Source of the DNA: Corynebacterium urinipleomorphum
Lineage (GTDB): Bacteria; Actinomycetota; Actinomycetes; Mycobacteriales; Mycobacteriaceae
DNA length: 44,783 nucleotides
Assembly (NCBI RefSeq): GCF_900155535.1
Contig: NZ_LT706962.1
Span: forward strand, 336,976 to 381,758
Direction of reading: 5' to 3'
Of the stretch, positions 1 through 11,328 are shown in pieces. Position 1 is the first letter of the stretch; every line of letters begins with the position of its first letter. The notes beneath the pieces were generated by a model. It saw nothing but the letters and a program-made list of their open reading frames with translations, was not told the DNA's origin and did not search any database. Position numbers and translations under genes: made by a program.

Positions 1-1
1 C

Positions 2-829
2 CTGGACCAGTGCGGCCCCTGCGCGAACAACGTGCTGGATACCGCGCTGCTGCACGAGGTCATCTCCGGCCACGACGAGTTCGACGCCACCAGCGTCGAC
101 CGCCCGGTCAGCCCCGTTGTCGCCGCGGCCCGCGAGGGCGCGTCCGGCGACCTCACGGGAGTGAAGGTAGGCCGCGTGAAGCAGTTCGGCGGGGAGGGAA
201 CGCAGGACGGGGTGGCGGAAGCCGTCGATAAGGCGATCGCGCAACTGGAATCCCAGGGCGCGGAGATCGTCGAGGTCGACTGCCCGAATTTCGCGCACGT
301 CATGGGCGCGTACTACATCATCCAGACCTCCGAGGTCAGCTCGAACCTCGCGCGTTTCGACGGCATGCGTTACGGCCAGCGCGCCGGCGACGACGGCAAG
401 CACTCCGCTGAGGACGTCATGGCGCTCACCCGTGGCGAGGGCTTCGGCGACGAGGTGAAGCGTCGCGTCATCCTGGGCACCTACGCCCTGTCCGTCGGCT
501 ACTACGACGCGTACTACCTGCAGGCTCAGCGCATCCGCACCCTCGTGGCGCAGGACTTTGCCCAGGCCTTCGAGCAGGTGGACATCATCGCTGGCCCTGC
601 GACGCCGACTACGGCGTTCAAGCTCGGCGACAAAGTCGACGACCCGCTGGCAATGTACAACTTCGACCTGTTCACGCTGCCGCTGAACCTCGCTGGCCTG
701 CCGGGCATGTCCGTTCCGGCGGGCACCGCGTCCGACACGGGTCTGCCGGTCGGCCTGCAGCTCATCGCACCGGCGTTCGCCGACGAGCGCCTTTACCGCG
801 TGGCCGCCGCTTTTGAAGCCCGCCGTTAA
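2..829 (+). CDS. gatA: Glutamyl-tRNA(Gln) amidotransferase subunit A, 3' part
   Basis: C-terminal portion (about 275 residues) of the amidase subunit of GatCAB, which releases ammonia from glutamine and passes it to GatB to convert Glu-tRNA(Gln) into Gln-tRNA(Gln). The reading frame is open to the first base of the window, so the 5' end, including the Ser-Ser-Lys catalytic region, lies outside. Visible family signatures are GPCANNVLD followed by [16 protein letters not shown], the [11 protein letters not shown] helix region, and a C-terminal [10 protein letters not shown]...[16 protein letters not shown] block typical of amidase-signature enzymes. The stop overlaps the start of the downstream MFS gene by 17 nt, so the two are probably cotranscribed. 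gatB lies about 8.9 kb downstream rather than adjacent, which is usual in corynebacteria. Confidence 0.95.
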   Translation: MDQCGPCANNVLDTALLHEVISGHDEFDATSVDRPVSPVVAAAREGASGDLTGVKVGRVKQFGGEGTQDGVAEAVDKAIAQLESQGAEIVEVDCPNFAHVMGAYYIIQTSEVSSNLARFDGMRYGQRAGDDGKHSAEDVMALTRGEGFGDEVKRRVILGTYALSVGYYDAYYLQAQRIRTLVAQDFAQAFEQVDIIAGPATPTTAFKLGDKVDDPLAMYNFDLFTLPLNLAGLPGMSVPAGTASDTGLPVGLQLIAPAFADERLYRVAAAFEARR

Positions 830-2129
830 CCCTTGGAATACCCTCGCAGCCCTCGCTGCAGGGTATTTTCTGGTTCTGATCGACCAGGGCTTCATGCCCG
901 TGATCACGCCGCTGCTGCCTTTCGACGTCGGCAACGCCGTCTGGCTCACCAGCGTGTACCTGCTGTGCACCGTCGCCCCCATGCCGGCGACCGGCAGGCT
1001 CGGCGATGCCTTCGGGCAGCGCCGCGTTTTCCTCATCGGGCTGGCCGTTTATGTTGCGGCGCTCGTGTTCGCGGGCGCGTCGTGGTCGTTCGGCTCTCTG
1101 GTTGCGGCGCGCGGCCTGCAGGGCTTCGGCGCGGCTGTGTTCCTGCCGCAGGCCTTCGGACTCATCCCGCGGGTGTTCGGCGAGGACACACAAGGCCGTG
1201 CCTTCGCGGCGTGGGGCGTGATTGGATCGGTGGCATCCCTCATTGGACCTGTCGCCGGCGGCGCCATCGCGGATTTCTCCGGGTGGCGCGCGGCGTTCTT
1301 CGCTCAGGCCGGTCTCGGTGCGGTGGCGTTGGCTGCAGGCCTTGCCGCGCTACCGCAGCTCGCGACGGGGGAGCAGCGCGTGCACCTGCTGCCGGTCCTG
1401 TTGTCCTTCGGCGGACTGGGGTGCCTCGTGTACGGCATCCAGTTCGGGCAGTGGCTCAGCATTGTGCTGGGCGTGATCTTCCTCGCTTTGCTGGTTACCG
1501 CGGCGCGCAACGGCGAGGACCACGGTTTCCTGCCCCTCGAGCTCGTCCGCGACCGTTCCTTCGCGCTCGGCGCCGTGGGTGTCGCCGCAATGGGCTTCAC
1601 CGTGGCGTCCATGTTCATCCCGTTGATGTACTGGCTGCAGACAGTGGCCGGTGCGTCGCCGACGGCATCCGGTCTCGTCACTGCGCCAATGTCAGTGTTC
1701 GCGCTGCTGCTCACCCCTGTAGCCGGCTATCTCACGGACCGCCGGGACCCTGGGAAGCTGTGCGTCGCCGGTTTCGCGGTGTGCGCGGCCGGGCTAGGCC
1801 TCGCCATCGCACTCATCGCGGCGGACGCGGGCGTGTGGTGGTTCACGGCTGTCACGTCGCTCCTCGGCATCGGCGGCGCGTTCGTGTGGGCACCGAATGC
1901 CGCAGTGACTATGCGCGGCATCGCGGAGAGCCAGACCGGCGCAGCGTCGGGCCTGTACAACACCGCACGGCAAGTGGGCAGCGTGCTCGGCGTTGCGCTG
2001 GTGGGCACGGTGTTGGCAGCCGGGCCGATCGAGGCGACCGCGGGCACCGCGCTCGCGCTGCCGCTGGGTGCGATGCTCGTCGGCGCAGCTGCGTCGGTGC
2101 CGCTGCGGGCCCGCGTCGCGGCTGTCTGA
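813..2129 (+). CDS. MFS transporter, DHA2-like
   Basis: Major facilitator superfamily protein of 438 residues with about 12-14 hydrophobic segments and almost no soluble regions. The loop 2-3 motif A is present as [17 protein letters not shown], and [19 protein letters not shown] matches the antiporter motif C region of drug:H+ antiporters. The first helix has [17 protein letters not shown] in place of the usual LDxTVVNVALP of DHA2 exporters, so substrate and coupling may differ. The only plausible start is TTG at 813, inside the end of gatA; there is no upstream room, and the N terminus is short for the family. It probably exports a small molecule at the cytoplasmic membrane; the substrate cannot be read from sequence. 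Translation is likely coupled to gatA. Confidence 0.85.
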   Translation: MKPAVNPWNTLAALAAGYFLVLIDQGFMPVITPLLPFDVGNAVWLTSVYLLCTVAPMPATGRLGDAFGQRRVFLIGLAVYVAALVFAGASWSFGSLVAARGLQGFGAAVFLPQAFGLIPRVFGEDTQGRAFAAWGVIGSVASLIGPVAGGAIADFSGWRAAFFAQAGLGAVALAAGLAALPQLATGEQRVHLLPVLLSFGGLGCLVYGIQFGQWLSIVLGVIFLALLVTAARNGEDHGFLPLELVRDRSFALGAVGVAAMGFTVASMFIPLMYWLQTVAGASPTASGLVTAPMSVFALLLTPVAGYLTDRRDPGKLCVAGFAVCAAGLGLAIALIAADAGVWWFTAVTSLLGIGGAFVWAPNAAVTMRGIAESQTGAASGLYNTARQVGSVLGVALVGTVLAAGPIEATAGTALALPLGAMLVGAAASVPLRARVAAV

Positions 2130-2199
2130 AGCCTCCCTGAACGCACGCGCGAACCTGCGACTCCGGACAGCGTCACGCAATCGCGCTAGTCTGGGAGAC

Positions 2200-3231
2200 A
2201 TGCGTCTTGCCACACTCACCTCCGGCGGCGATTGCCCCGGCCTCAACGCTGTCATCCGCGGCATCGTCCGCACCGCGAGCTCCGAGTACGGCTCCACGGT
2301 GGTCGGGTACCAAGACGGCTGGGTGGGTCTCATGGAGGACCTGCGCCAGGACCTGTACGACGACGCCTTCATCGACTCGATTCTGCTTCGCGGCGGCACC
2401 ATCTTGGGCACGGGCCGTTTGCACCCGGACAAGTTCAAGAGCGGTATCGACCAGATCAAGGCGAACCTCGAGGACGCCGGTATTGACGCGTTGATTCCGA
2501 TCGGCGGCGAGGGCACCCTCAAGGGCGCGAAGTGGCTCTCCGACAACGGTATTCCCGTCGTCGGTGTGCCCAAGACGATCGATAACGACGTCAACGCGAC
2601 GGACTACACCTTCGGCTTCGACACCGCGGTGTCGGTGGCCACCGACGCGATCGACCGCCTGCACACCACCGCCGAGTCCCACAACCGCATCCTCATCGTG
2701 GAGGTCATGGGCCGCCACGTCGGCTGGATCGCGCTGCACGCGGGTATGGCTGGCGGCGCGCACTACACGGTCATCCCGGAGGATCCCTTCGACATCGAGG
2801 ACATCTGCAAGGCCATGGAGCGCCGCTTCCAGATGGGCGAAAAGTACGGCATCATCGTTGTCGCCGAGGGCGCGGTGCCGAAGGAAGGCACGATGGACGC
2901 GGGTCTCGGGAAAGAAGACGAGTTCGGCCACAAGACCTTTACGGGCATGGGCCAGATCATCGGCGACGAGATTCACCGTCGCTTGGGCTACGACGTGCGC
3001 ACGACGGTGCTCGGCCACACACAGCGCGGCGGAACGCCGACGGCGTACGACCGCGTTTTGGCCACCCGTTACGGTGTCCACGCGGCGCACGCCGCGCACG
3101 AGGGCAAGTTCGGCACCACGGTGGCGCTGCGCGGCGAAGACATCACCCTTGTTCCGCTTGAGGACGCAGTGGAGAACTTGAAGCGCGTTCCGGACTACCG
3201 GATCAAGACCGCGCGCGCCATGTTCGGTTAA
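2200..3231 (+). CDS. pfkA: ATP-dependent 6-phosphofructokinase
   Basis: Glycolytic enzyme phosphorylating fructose 6-phosphate to fructose 1,6-bisphosphate in the cytosol. The 343-residue length equals that of mycobacterial PfkA. The N-terminal nucleotide-binding motif is [14 protein letters not shown] (residues 8-21), followed by IGGEGTL, the catalytic PKTIDND loop and the MGRHVGWIA substrate-binding segment; [15 protein letters not shown] is near the C terminus. Gly rather than Asp in the GGEGT position suggests ATP rather than pyrophosphate as donor. The open frame extends upstream, but homology begins at ATG 2200. A TAGTCT -10 hexamer (2187-2192) ends exactly 7 nt before this ATG, so the mRNA is probably leaderless. 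Position between gatA and gatB is conserved in corynebacteria. Confidence 0.96.
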   Translation: MRLATLTSGGDCPGLNAVIRGIVRTASSEYGSTVVGYQDGWVGLMEDLRQDLYDDAFIDSILLRGGTILGTGRLHPDKFKSGIDQIKANLEDAGIDALIPIGGEGTLKGAKWLSDNGIPVVGVPKTIDNDVNATDYTFGFDTAVSVATDAIDRLHTTAESHNRILIVEVMGRHVGWIALHAGMAGGAHYTVIPEDPFDIEDICKAMERRFQMGEKYGIIVVAEGAVPKEGTMDAGLGKEDEFGHKTFTGMGQIIGDEIHRRLGYDVRTTVLGHTQRGGTPTAYDRVLATRYGVHAAHAAHEGKFGTTVALRGEDITLVPLEDAVENLKRVPDYRIKTARAMFG

Positions 3232-4744
<1,513 letters not shown>

Positions 4745-4748
<4 letters not shown>

Positions 4749-5659
4749 GGCCGCTGCCCGGTTGCTCGGGCTGAAACGTCCTCAACGGCCGGTGCGGAAG
4801 CTCCATGCGCGGCGGCCCCATTCTGCTGAGCCGTTTCCGCGATGTCCCGGCGGCCGATTTTCCGGGTGCGCAGGTAGAGCCAGGTTCCGCCGATCCAGGT
4901 GAACGCAATGACCGCGATCAACGTCACCAGCGGGGCGATCTCGCCGGGTAGTTCGGTCGAGGCGTTGAAAATTGAGTGCGTGGCAAAACCGAGGAAGTAC
5001 CAGATGACCAGTTGGCCGATGCGCCAGCCGAGGGATTTGTCCGTGCGGCACAAGAAGGCGCCGAGGCCCCATGCCGAGAGACCGGCGTAGAGCGAGTGGC
5101 CCCACGGCCCAGGGACGGTCCGGGCGGCATACCCCATGAGCGAGCCCTCGACATCGGAATTGAGGTTGTCGAGCGCCGCTTTCAGGATGTAGGTGGCGTT
5201 TTCCAGCGCCGCGAAGCCGAAACCGACGGCAATGGCGATGGTCACGGCCTCAATGGGGCGGCGGATGCGGAAGATCATGGTGCTCAGGATGAACACCGTG
5301 GCGAATTTGAATAGCTCCTCGGCTGTGGGGGTCAGCAGAGTGAATTCCAAACTGCCCAAACCCAGCCAGTCCTTGAAGGCGATGATGGATTCATTCGTGG
5401 TCACCGAAGGGGCGCACAGCGCCATACCTGAGACGAACCCCGCGAAGATGAAAGCGGGGGACGATTGAACAGGACGGCCCGGGTGGTTGCGCAGCAGAAG
5501 CCACGCGAGCAGCAGCCACAGCGCCAGGTGCAACGCGCTCATTGCTGCGATCGTCACATTGAAGGGGAGTTGGCTGAAGTAGATCGTCGTCCAGACCGCG
5601 GAGGCAAGGAGAATCAGGATCCCCGTGATGCGGAGGATGAGGTTCATTTTGTTAGTCAC
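4745..5659 (-). CDS. PrsW-family intramembrane metalloprotease
   Basis: Polytopic membrane protein of 304 residues with about 8 membrane segments. All PrsW (CPBP-related) signatures are visible: EE at 114-115 with K118 (AEELFKF), E153-N154 (FAALENATY), H188 (GPWGHSLYAGLSAWGLG) and H228...N232 (FATHSIFNAS). These residues would bind a catalytic metal inside the membrane. Family members cleave membrane-anchored proteins, for example the anti-sigma factor RsiW in Bacillus. The GTG start at 5659 overlaps the stop of the upstream single-pass membrane protein (GTGA), with GGAGGG 7 nt before it; ATG 5647 is an alternative. It is the last gene of a nadA-nadC-membrane protein-prsW operon. The physical coupling suggests, but does not prove, that the upstream protein is its partner or substrate. 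Confidence 0.85.
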
Positions 5660-6231
5660 TTGTCGCCCTCCGTTTCCTCGGATTCGTCAGCGGAACTATC
5701 GGTGTTCACGTCGGCGGAGTCGATCAACCGCTTAGCGAGCTCTTCGGCGTCGTCCCCGCCGAAAGAGAAGTAGCGGGTGGTCTGCCCGTCGGCTATGGAG
5801 ACGGCTACAAGCGTCCGCTCGGCGTTTGCGTCGGTGCGCTTCACGTGCACGCCTTCGCGCGGAGACTCGACGTTGCTGGTCTCAACGTTTCGGGCGAGTG
5901 TCACTCTGCGGTAGAAGCGGGCGAGGGCTTTCCCCGCGTTTTTGGGTGCGGGTTCGGAGCGGCCGAGAATGCGCGTCGAGTCGCAATCCCAGGTCTTCGT
6001 GCTTTCCGCGAAGCCCGAAGGGTTGCTGCACACGAGCTGCCCGCCGTTCTCGTCGGGCACGCCGATGCTGCCCAACTCCACTGGGTTGTCGGGCACCTGG
6101 GACTCTTCGGGGGTGGTGGTGGCGTCGACGACGCGCGGGAAGACTAGCGCGGCGGCGACCAGGACAAAAAGAATGAACCCGAGCACGACGGGTGCCCGGG
6201 AGGATTTCAGATGATTCATAACGCCGATCAC
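5656..6231 (-). CDS. Single-pass membrane protein, unknown function, upstream of PrsW
   Basis: I do not recognise a family. The 191-residue product has a short basic N terminus, one membrane segment (about residues 13-33, VVLGFILFVLVAAALVF) and an extracytoplasmic domain of about 155 residues. That domain contains two cysteines (VCSNPSG, TWDCDST), which could form a disulfide, and ends in an acidic tail rich in Asp/Glu/Ser. The GTG at 6231 gives the longest reading; ATG 6219 (MNHLKSS) is an equally possible start, and neither has a good ribosome-binding site. The gene begins 18 nt after nadC and overlaps PrsW by 4 nt, so it sits in the NAD operon. It may be a PrsW substrate or a regulator of it (inference). 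Confidence 0.75.
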   Translation of the reverse strand: MIGVMNHLKSSRAPVVLGFILFVLVAAALVFPRVVDATTTPEESQVPDNPVELGSIGVPDENGGQLVCSNPSGFAESTKTWDCDSTRILGRSEPAPKNAGKALARFYRRVTLARNVETSNVESPREGVHVKRTDANAERTLVAVSIADGQTTRYFSFGGDDAEELAKRLIDSADVNTDSSADESEETEGDK

Positions 6232-6249
6232 GATACATGACGGCGGCTA

Positions 6250-7107
6250 TCAGTTCGGGTCGGCATCCAATCCGATGTCGAGGATGGTCACCGAGTGTGT
6301 GAGCGCGCCGACCGCCAGGAAATCCACGCCGGTTTCGGCGTAGGCGCGGGCGACGTCGAGCGTCAACCCGCCCGAGGACTCCAGCTTCGTTCCAGGCGAC
6401 ATCGCATCGCGCTTATCGACGGCCTCCCGCGTCCCCTCCACCCCGAAATTATCCAGCATCACTAGATCCGGGGAGAACGCCAGGACTTCTTCGAGCTGGG
6501 CGAGGTCGTCTACTTCGACCTCGGTGGGGAGCTCCGGGAAGGCAGCGGTGGTGCGTCGATACGCTTCTACCACGGAGCCGACGCTGGCGACGTGGTTGTC
6601 CTTGATCAGCACGGCATCGCCCAGGCTCATCCGGTGGTTGACACCGCCGCCGCACCGCACCGCGTACTTGGCTAGGTCGCGGTAGCCGGGCAAGGTCTTG
6701 CGGGAGTCGCGGACTTTGGCTTTAGTTCCCGCGAGCTCTTGGGTCCACTCGTGGGTGAGGGTGGCGATGCCGCTGGCGTAGGTGAGCAGGTTCAACGCCG
6801 TGCGTTCCGCCGACAGGATTGCTCGTGCCGGGCCTTGGATTGTGACGAGGCGGTCACCCGGCGCGACGCGGTCGCCGTCGGAGGCGTGGACTGTCACGTC
6901 GATGGCAGGGGAGACCTCGTGCATGGTCCACACGACGGTTTCCAAGCCCGCGACAACGCCGGGCTGGCGCGGGACTACGTGGGCGGTCAGCATGGCGGCG
7001 GCGTCGACAGTCGCTTCCGACGTGGCGTCGGGTCCGTGCGCGAAGTCCTCCTCGAGGCCGAGACGGATGAGACGCAGCGCGGCGTCGAAGTTCAACGGTG
7101 CATTCAT
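6250..7107 (-). CDS. nadC: Nicotinate-nucleotide pyrophosphorylase (quinolinate phosphoribosyltransferase)
   Basis: Converts quinolinate and PRPP into nicotinate mononucleotide, CO2 and PPi in de novo NAD synthesis. Diagnostic segments are RAILSAERTALNLLTYASGIAT, DSRKTLPGYRDLAKYAVRCGGGVNHR, LIKDNHV, VEVDDLAQLEE, VMLDNFG and LESSGGLTLD, all conserved substrate and PRPP contacts. The chosen ATG at 7107 lies 8 nt after GGGGAG; a GTG at 7116 overlaps the nadA stop (GTGA) and would add three residues, but it has the purine-rich stretch immediately adjacent. It follows nadA directly. No nadS-type sulfurtransferase follows, unlike C. glutamicum as I recall it; two membrane-protein genes occupy that place. 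Confidence 0.96.
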   Translation of the reverse strand: MNAPLNFDAALRLIRLGLEEDFAHGPDATSEATVDAAAMLTAHVVPRQPGVVAGLETVVWTMHEVSPAIDVTVHASDGDRVAPGDRLVTIQGPARAILSAERTALNLLTYASGIATLTHEWTQELAGTKAKVRDSRKTLPGYRDLAKYAVRCGGGVNHRMSLGDAVLIKDNHVASVGSVVEAYRRTTAAFPELPTEVEVDDLAQLEEVLAFSPDLVMLDNFGVEGTREAVDKRDAMSPGTKLESSGGLTLDVARAYAETGVDFLAVGALTHSVTILDIGLDADPN

Positions 7108-7112
7108 GCTGC

Positions 7113-8066
7113 TCACTCCCCGCTGCCCGGGTTGCCGATGGCGATCATGCGCTCCAGAGACTGCCGCGCCTTCGCGGCGGTGTCCTCGGGCACGGTGACC
7201 TCGTCGCGCATGTCCCGGAGACTAGCCACGAGCTTTTCCGGGGTGATCATCTTCATGTACTTGCAGGAGGCCTGGGGGTTGACGGGCTGGAAGTCCGCCA
7301 GCGGCGACTTCTTCTGCAGCTGGTGGAGCATGCCCACTTCGGTGGCCACGAGGACGGTGCCGTGCGTGTCCCGGTCCGCTTGGTCCAGCATCCCGCCGGT
7401 GGAGAGCATGTGGACGCGCTCAGGCGCGATGACGCCTTCGCTGGCCAGATAGATCGCCGAGTTGGCGCAGCCGCACTCCGGGTGGATGTACAGGGGAGCG
7501 TCCGGGTGCGCGGCTGCCTGGTCGGCGAGTTCCTTGCCGTTGATGCCGGCGTGAACGTGGCATTCCCCTGCCCAGATGCGGATGTTGTCGCGGCCGGTCT
7601 GGCGCTTGACGTGGGCGCCGAGGAACTGGTCGGGGCAGAAGAGGATCTCCCTGTCCGGGTCGATGGAGTTCACTACGTCGACGGCGTTGGAGGACGTGCA
7701 GCAGATATCAGTCAGTGCCTTCACGTCCGCTGTGGTGTTGACGTAGCTGACCACTAGCGCGTCCGGGTGCTCGTCTTTCCATTCCTGCAGCTGGTCGGCG
7801 GTGATGGAATCAGCCAGGGAGCAACCGGCGGCCTCGTCCGGAATGAGCACGGTCTTGTCCGGGCTGAGAATCTTCGCGCTCTCCGCCATGAAATGCACGC
7901 CGCAGAAGACAATCACATCTGCATCCGTGTCCGCGGCGATGCGGGACAACGCCAGCGAATCACCGGTGAAGTCCGCGATGTCCTGGATCTCCGGGATCTG
8001 GTAGTTGTGCGCCAGGATGACGGCGTTTCGTTCCTGCTTGAGCTGTTGCACTTCATCGGTCCACAT
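7113..8066 (-). CDS. nadA: Quinolinate synthase A
   Basis: [4Fe-4S] enzyme condensing iminoaspartate with dihydroxyacetone phosphate to quinolinate. The 317-residue protein shows the three expected cluster cysteines: C82 (GCSLAD), C169 (GECHVHAG) and C268 (ASCKYMK). It also has the N-terminal [31 protein letters not shown] and CTSSNA segments of the active site. The extra CGCANS motif is also common in the family. nadB (aspartate oxidase) is not in the window, so the iminoaspartate source is unclear from here. The gene starts the minus-strand operon; TAGATT (plus-strand 8073-8078) ends 6 nt before the ATG, suggesting a leaderless mRNA. Regulation by an NrtR/NdnR-type repressor is known in C. 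glutamicum, but no such gene is adjacent here. Confidence 0.97.
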   Translation of the reverse strand: MWTDEVQQLKQERNAVILAHNYQIPEIQDIADFTGDSLALSRIAADTDADVIVFCGVHFMAESAKILSPDKTVLIPDEAAGCSLADSITADQLQEWKDEHPDALVVSYVNTTADVKALTDICCTSSNAVDVVNSIDPDREILFCPDQFLGAHVKRQTGRDNIRIWAGECHVHAGINGKELADQAAAHPDAPLYIHPECGCANSAIYLASEGVIAPERVHMLSTGGMLDQADRDTHGTVLVATEVGMLHQLQKKSPLADFQPVNPQASCKYMKMITPEKLVASLRDMRDEVTVPEDTAAKARQSLERMIAIGNPGSGE

Positions 8067-8127
8067 ACGTTCAATCTAGCGCTCGGTCCTGGCTGTACTA
8101 CTGAAATTCCGCGCTATGGTCGGAAAA

Positions 8128-8640
8128 ATGCACGACCGAATTCCTCATCCCTGCCGGCTGCTCATCGTGGGCATCAACCCGGGCACGCTGTCCGAGGAAA
8201 TGGACGCGCCGTTCGCGCACCCCGGCAACCGTTTCTGGCCGGCGCTCGCCACTGCCGGAATCACGCCGTACCGGGTGAATGCGAGCGCGGGATTGTCGGA
8301 GGAGGATTCGGCGATGCTCGCGGAGCGGGGCATCGGCTTCACCAACCTGGTCGCCCGGATGACACCCAGAGCCTCTGACCTGACCAAGGACGAGTTGGTG
8401 GAGGGAGGAGAGAGGTTGAGGGGGATCGTCGATAAGCATCGCCCCGCCGCTGTGATGTTCGCTGGCGTGGGTGCGTACCGCGACGCGTACGGGAGGCGGA
8501 AAGCCGGTCGGGGGCTGCAACCTGAGACGATCGCTGGCGTGCCCGTGTGGGTGGTGGGAAATCCGAGCGGGCTGAACGCGCACGAGACTGTCGAGTCGCT
8601 GGCGGCGAGCTACCGCGAAGTGTGGGATGCGACGGGGTAG
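8128..8640 (+). CDS. mug: G/U mismatch-specific DNA glycosylase (MUG-like)
   Basis: Uracil-DNA glycosylase superfamily enzyme removing uracil or thymine mispaired with G. The motif LIVGINPGTLSEE near the N terminus is the family motif 1 with Asn in place of a catalytic Asp, and FAHPGNRFWP follows as in MUG enzymes; GIGFTNLVAR and the C-terminal NPSGLNAH motif complete the fold. I place the start at ATG 8128 (170 residues) rather than ATG 8116, because TATGGT (8115-8120) is a -10 hexamer ending exactly 7 nt before 8128 and contains the upstream ATG. The gene is transcribed divergently from nadA. Confidence 0.9.
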   Translation: MHDRIPHPCRLLIVGINPGTLSEEMDAPFAHPGNRFWPALATAGITPYRVNASAGLSEEDSAMLAERGIGFTNLVARMTPRASDLTKDELVEGGERLRGIVDKHRPAAVMFAGVGAYRDAYGRRKAGRGLQPETIAGVPVWVVGNPSGLNAHETVESLAASYREVWDATG

Positions 8641-8684
8641 ACCCCGTGAAAGTGTCCCGCAGGGTGGGCACTATAGTCCACAGT

Positions 8685-9683
8685 ATGGAATCGACGGCTA
8701 CCGCACAGAACAATCAAGCGGAAGAACATTCCGCATTCGTTGCCACCCTCGGCTTCCCGCTCTTGGTGATCGCCGGCGGAGTGATCGGCTTTGCCGCGCC
8801 GGCCGTCGTGGAGCCGATTTCGGGCTGGACGACCTGGCTGCTCGGCATCGTCATGTTCGGCATGGGACTCACCTTGACGGGCAGTGACTTTGTGTATGTG
8901 GCTAAAAAGCCGCTCCCCGTCGTGATCGGTGTCGTCGCGCAATTCGTCATCATGCCCCTGGCGGCCGTTCTGCTCACGTGGATGCTGCATCTTCCGGCAG
9001 AAATCGCCGCCGGCGTGATCCTCGTTGGTTGCGCGCCGGGTGGAACGTCGTCCAACGTCGTGTCGTACTTGTCCCGCGGCGATGTCGCGCTGTCGGTGAC
9101 CATGACATCGGTGTCGACGCTGCTCGCGCCTATCCTCACCCCGCTTCTGACCCTGTGGCTGGCCGGTGAGCACATGGATGTCAGCGCCGGCCCGATGGCG
9201 TGGTCGATTGTGAAGATGGTCGTTGTCCCTGTCGGCCTCGGGCTCCTGGTCCGCCTGCTCGCCCCGCGCTTCGTCGCGGCAATCCTGCCGGCGCTGCCAT
9301 GGGTCTCCGTCATCGCGATCGCGACCATCGTGGCCATCGTCGTGGCCGGATCACGGGACAAGCTGGCGCAGGCGGGACTCATCGTCCTGGTCGCCGTCGC
9401 TTTGCACAACATCATCGGCTACACCCTTGGCTATGTCACCGGCAAAGTGACCGGCCAACCGGAGGCAGCTTCGCGCACGATGGCCGTGGAAGTGGGCATG
9501 CAGAACTCCGGCATGGCCGCAACACTGGCCACAAACTACCTCAGCCCGCTGGCTGCCCTGCCGGGCGCCGTGTTCTCCGTCTGGCACAACCTTTCCGGTG
9601 CCGTCCTCGCCCTGGTTTTCCGCGGGAAGGACCGCAGGGCGAAGGTGGGGACGCAACCGGGGCCGGAGCCTGTGTCGCAGTAA
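8685..9683 (+). CDS. Bile acid:sodium symporter (BASS) family transporter
   Basis: Integral membrane protein of 332 residues with about 9-10 helices, belonging to the BASS/SBF superfamily of Na+-coupled carriers. Typical segments are [17 protein letters not shown] in the second helix, [17 protein letters not shown] with the unwound-helix crossover, and [14 protein letters not shown] plus [15 protein letters not shown] near the C terminus. Substrates in the family range from bile acids to pantoate, pyruvate and other organic acids, so the cargo is unknown. TATAGT (8672-8677) lies exactly 7 nt upstream of ATG 8685 and there is no ribosome-binding site, so a leaderless mRNA is likely. The tail after the last helix is short, basic and hydrophilic. 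Confidence 0.9.
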   Translation: MESTATAQNNQAEEHSAFVATLGFPLLVIAGGVIGFAAPAVVEPISGWTTWLLGIVMFGMGLTLTGSDFVYVAKKPLPVVIGVVAQFVIMPLAAVLLTWMLHLPAEIAAGVILVGCAPGGTSSNVVSYLSRGDVALSVTMTSVSTLLAPILTPLLTLWLAGEHMDVSAGPMAWSIVKMVVVPVGLGLLVRLLAPRFVAAILPALPWVSVIAIATIVAIVVAGSRDKLAQAGLIVLVAVALHNIIGYTLGYVTGKVTGQPEAASRTMAVEVGMQNSGMAATLATNYLSPLAALPGAVFSVWHNLSGAVLALVFRGKDRRAKVGTQPGPEPVSQ

Positions 9684-9732
9684 CCGGAGCTATCGTCTCG
9701 GCTACCGTGCACGGGCACTACACTTGGCAAGC

Positions 9733-11235
9733 ATGACTGCGTACGACCTGATGGATTACAGCGACGTCCTGGACAAGTACGACCCGGTGATGGGTCTTGA
9801 GGTGCACGTGGAGCTGGCCACGGAGACCAAGATGTTCTCCACTTCGTCGGCCCATTTCGGCGCTGAGCCGAACACCAACATCGACCCGGTGTCGCTCGGC
9901 CTGCCGGGCGCACTCCCCGTGGTCAACGCTAAGGGCGTCGAGTGGGCCATCAAGATCGGCCTTGCACTGAATTGCAAGATCGCGGAATCCTCCCGCTTCG
10001 CGCGCAAGAACTACTTCTACCCGGACCAGCCGAAGAACTATCAGATTTCGCAGTACGACGAGCCGATCGCGTACGACGGATACCTCGACGTTGTGCTTGA
10101 TGACGGCACTGAGTGGCGCGTCGAGATCGAACGCGCCCACATGGAGGAAGACACCGGCAAGCTGACGCACCTGGGTTCCTCCACGGGCCGCATCTCGGGT
10201 GCGACCGCGTCCCTGGTGGACTGCAACCGTGCCGGTATTCCGCTCATCGAGATCGTGACCAAGCCGATCGAGGGCGCCGGCGAGCGCGCTCCTGAGGTTG
10301 CACGGGCGTACGTCGGTGCGCTGCGCGAGCTGGTCAAGGCGCTCGGTGTCTCCGATGCCCGCATGGACCAGGGCTCCATGCGCTGCGACGCCAATGTGTC
10401 GCTGCGCCCGAAGGGCCAGGAGAAGTACGGCACCCGCACTGAGACCAAGAACATCAACTCCCTCAAGTCCGTCGAGCAGGCGGTCCGCTACGAAATGCAG
10501 CGCCAGGCAGGCGTGCTCGACGGCGGCGGTGAGATCGTGCAGGAGACCCGCCACTACCAGGAGGCGGACGGCACCACCTCCAAGGGCCGCCCGAAGGAGG
10601 AGGCGAGCGAGTACCGCTACTTCAACGATCCGGACTTGCCGCCCGTGATCGCCAAACCGGAATGGGTCGAGGAGATTCGCGCGACGCTGCCGGAGCTGCC
10701 GTGGGTGCGCCGCGCACGCATCCAGGAGGAGTGGCAGCTGCCGGAGAAGGAATTCCGCGATCTGGTCAACGCCGGTGCACTCGACCTCATTGTCGAGACC
10801 GTCGAAGCTGGCGCCACACCGGGTGAAGCCCGCGCATGGTGGGTGTCCTACATCGCTGGTAAAGCCAATGAGCTGGGCCGCGATCTCGACGCGCTCGGTG
10901 TCACCCCGGCCGACGTCGCTCGTGTCGTTGAGCTGGTCAAGGACGGAAAGCTCACCACCAAGCTCGGCCGCCAGGCCATCGACGGTGTCATTGAGGGAGA
11001 GGGCAACGTCGACGAGGTCGTGGCACAGCGCGGCCTCGAGGTCGTGCGTGACGACGGCGCCATCGAAGCAGCCGTCGACGAAGCCCTCGCCGCCAACCCG
11101 GACATCGTGGAGAAGTACAAGGCCGGCAACACGAAGGTCACTGGTGCCATCGTCGGTGCCGTGATGAAGGCCACCCAGGGCAAGGCTGACCCGAAGTCCA
11201 TCAACGAGATCATCGCGAAGAAGCTCGCCGACTAG
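9733..11235 (+). CDS. gatB: Glutamyl-tRNA(Gln)/aspartyl-tRNA(Asn) amidotransferase subunit B
   Basis: The 500-residue tRNA-binding and kinase subunit of GatCAB. It phosphorylates the Glu side chain on misacylated tRNA(Gln) and amidates it with ammonia channelled from GatA. Characteristic segments are [48 protein letters not shown], the [16 protein letters not shown] block, and [25 protein letters not shown] precedes the C-terminal helical/YqeY tail domain (about residues 340-500). The frame is open upstream, but homology starts at ATG 9733. TACACT (9719-9724) ends 8 nt upstream, suggesting a leaderless start. A strong terminator follows. gatC is not in the window; it presumably lies upstream of gatA. 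Confidence 0.97.
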   Translation: MTAYDLMDYSDVLDKYDPVMGLEVHVELATETKMFSTSSAHFGAEPNTNIDPVSLGLPGALPVVNAKGVEWAIKIGLALNCKIAESSRFARKNYFYPDQPKNYQISQYDEPIAYDGYLDVVLDDGTEWRVEIERAHMEEDTGKLTHLGSSTGRISGATASLVDCNRAGIPLIEIVTKPIEGAGERAPEVARAYVGALRELVKALGVSDARMDQGSMRCDANVSLRPKGQEKYGTRTETKNINSLKSVEQAVRYEMQRQAGVLDGGGEIVQETRHYQEADGTTSKGRPKEEASEYRYFNDPDLPPVIAKPEWVEEIRATLPELPWVRRARIQEEWQLPEKEFRDLVNAGALDLIVETVEAGATPGEARAWWVSYIAGKANELGRDLDALGVTPADVARVVELVKDGKLTTKLGRQAIDGVIEGEGNVDEVVAQRGLEVVRDDGAIEAAVDEALAANPDIVEKYKAGNTKVTGAIVGAVMKATQGKADPKSINEIIAKKLAD

Positions 11236-11263
11236 ATCCGGCGGGCCGAGCCCAACCAACGAG

Positions 11264-11303
11264 AACTGCCCCCGGTCAGCGAGACGGCTGGCCGGGGGCA
11301 GTT
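11264..11303 (+). terminator. Strong terminator after gatB, probably bidirectional
   Basis: A 17-bp stem (left arm 11264-11280, right arm 11287-11303) with one U-G wobble and a 6-nt loop GAGACG is followed by TTTCTATT. The left arm begins AACTGCCCCC and the right arm ends GGGGGCAGTT. It sits between convergent gatB and the YkvI-like gene; the minus-strand side also has a short TT/TCTC tail, so it may serve both. Confidence 0.9.
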
Positions 11304-11328
11304 TCTATTGCGTCGATAAGCGACGGCG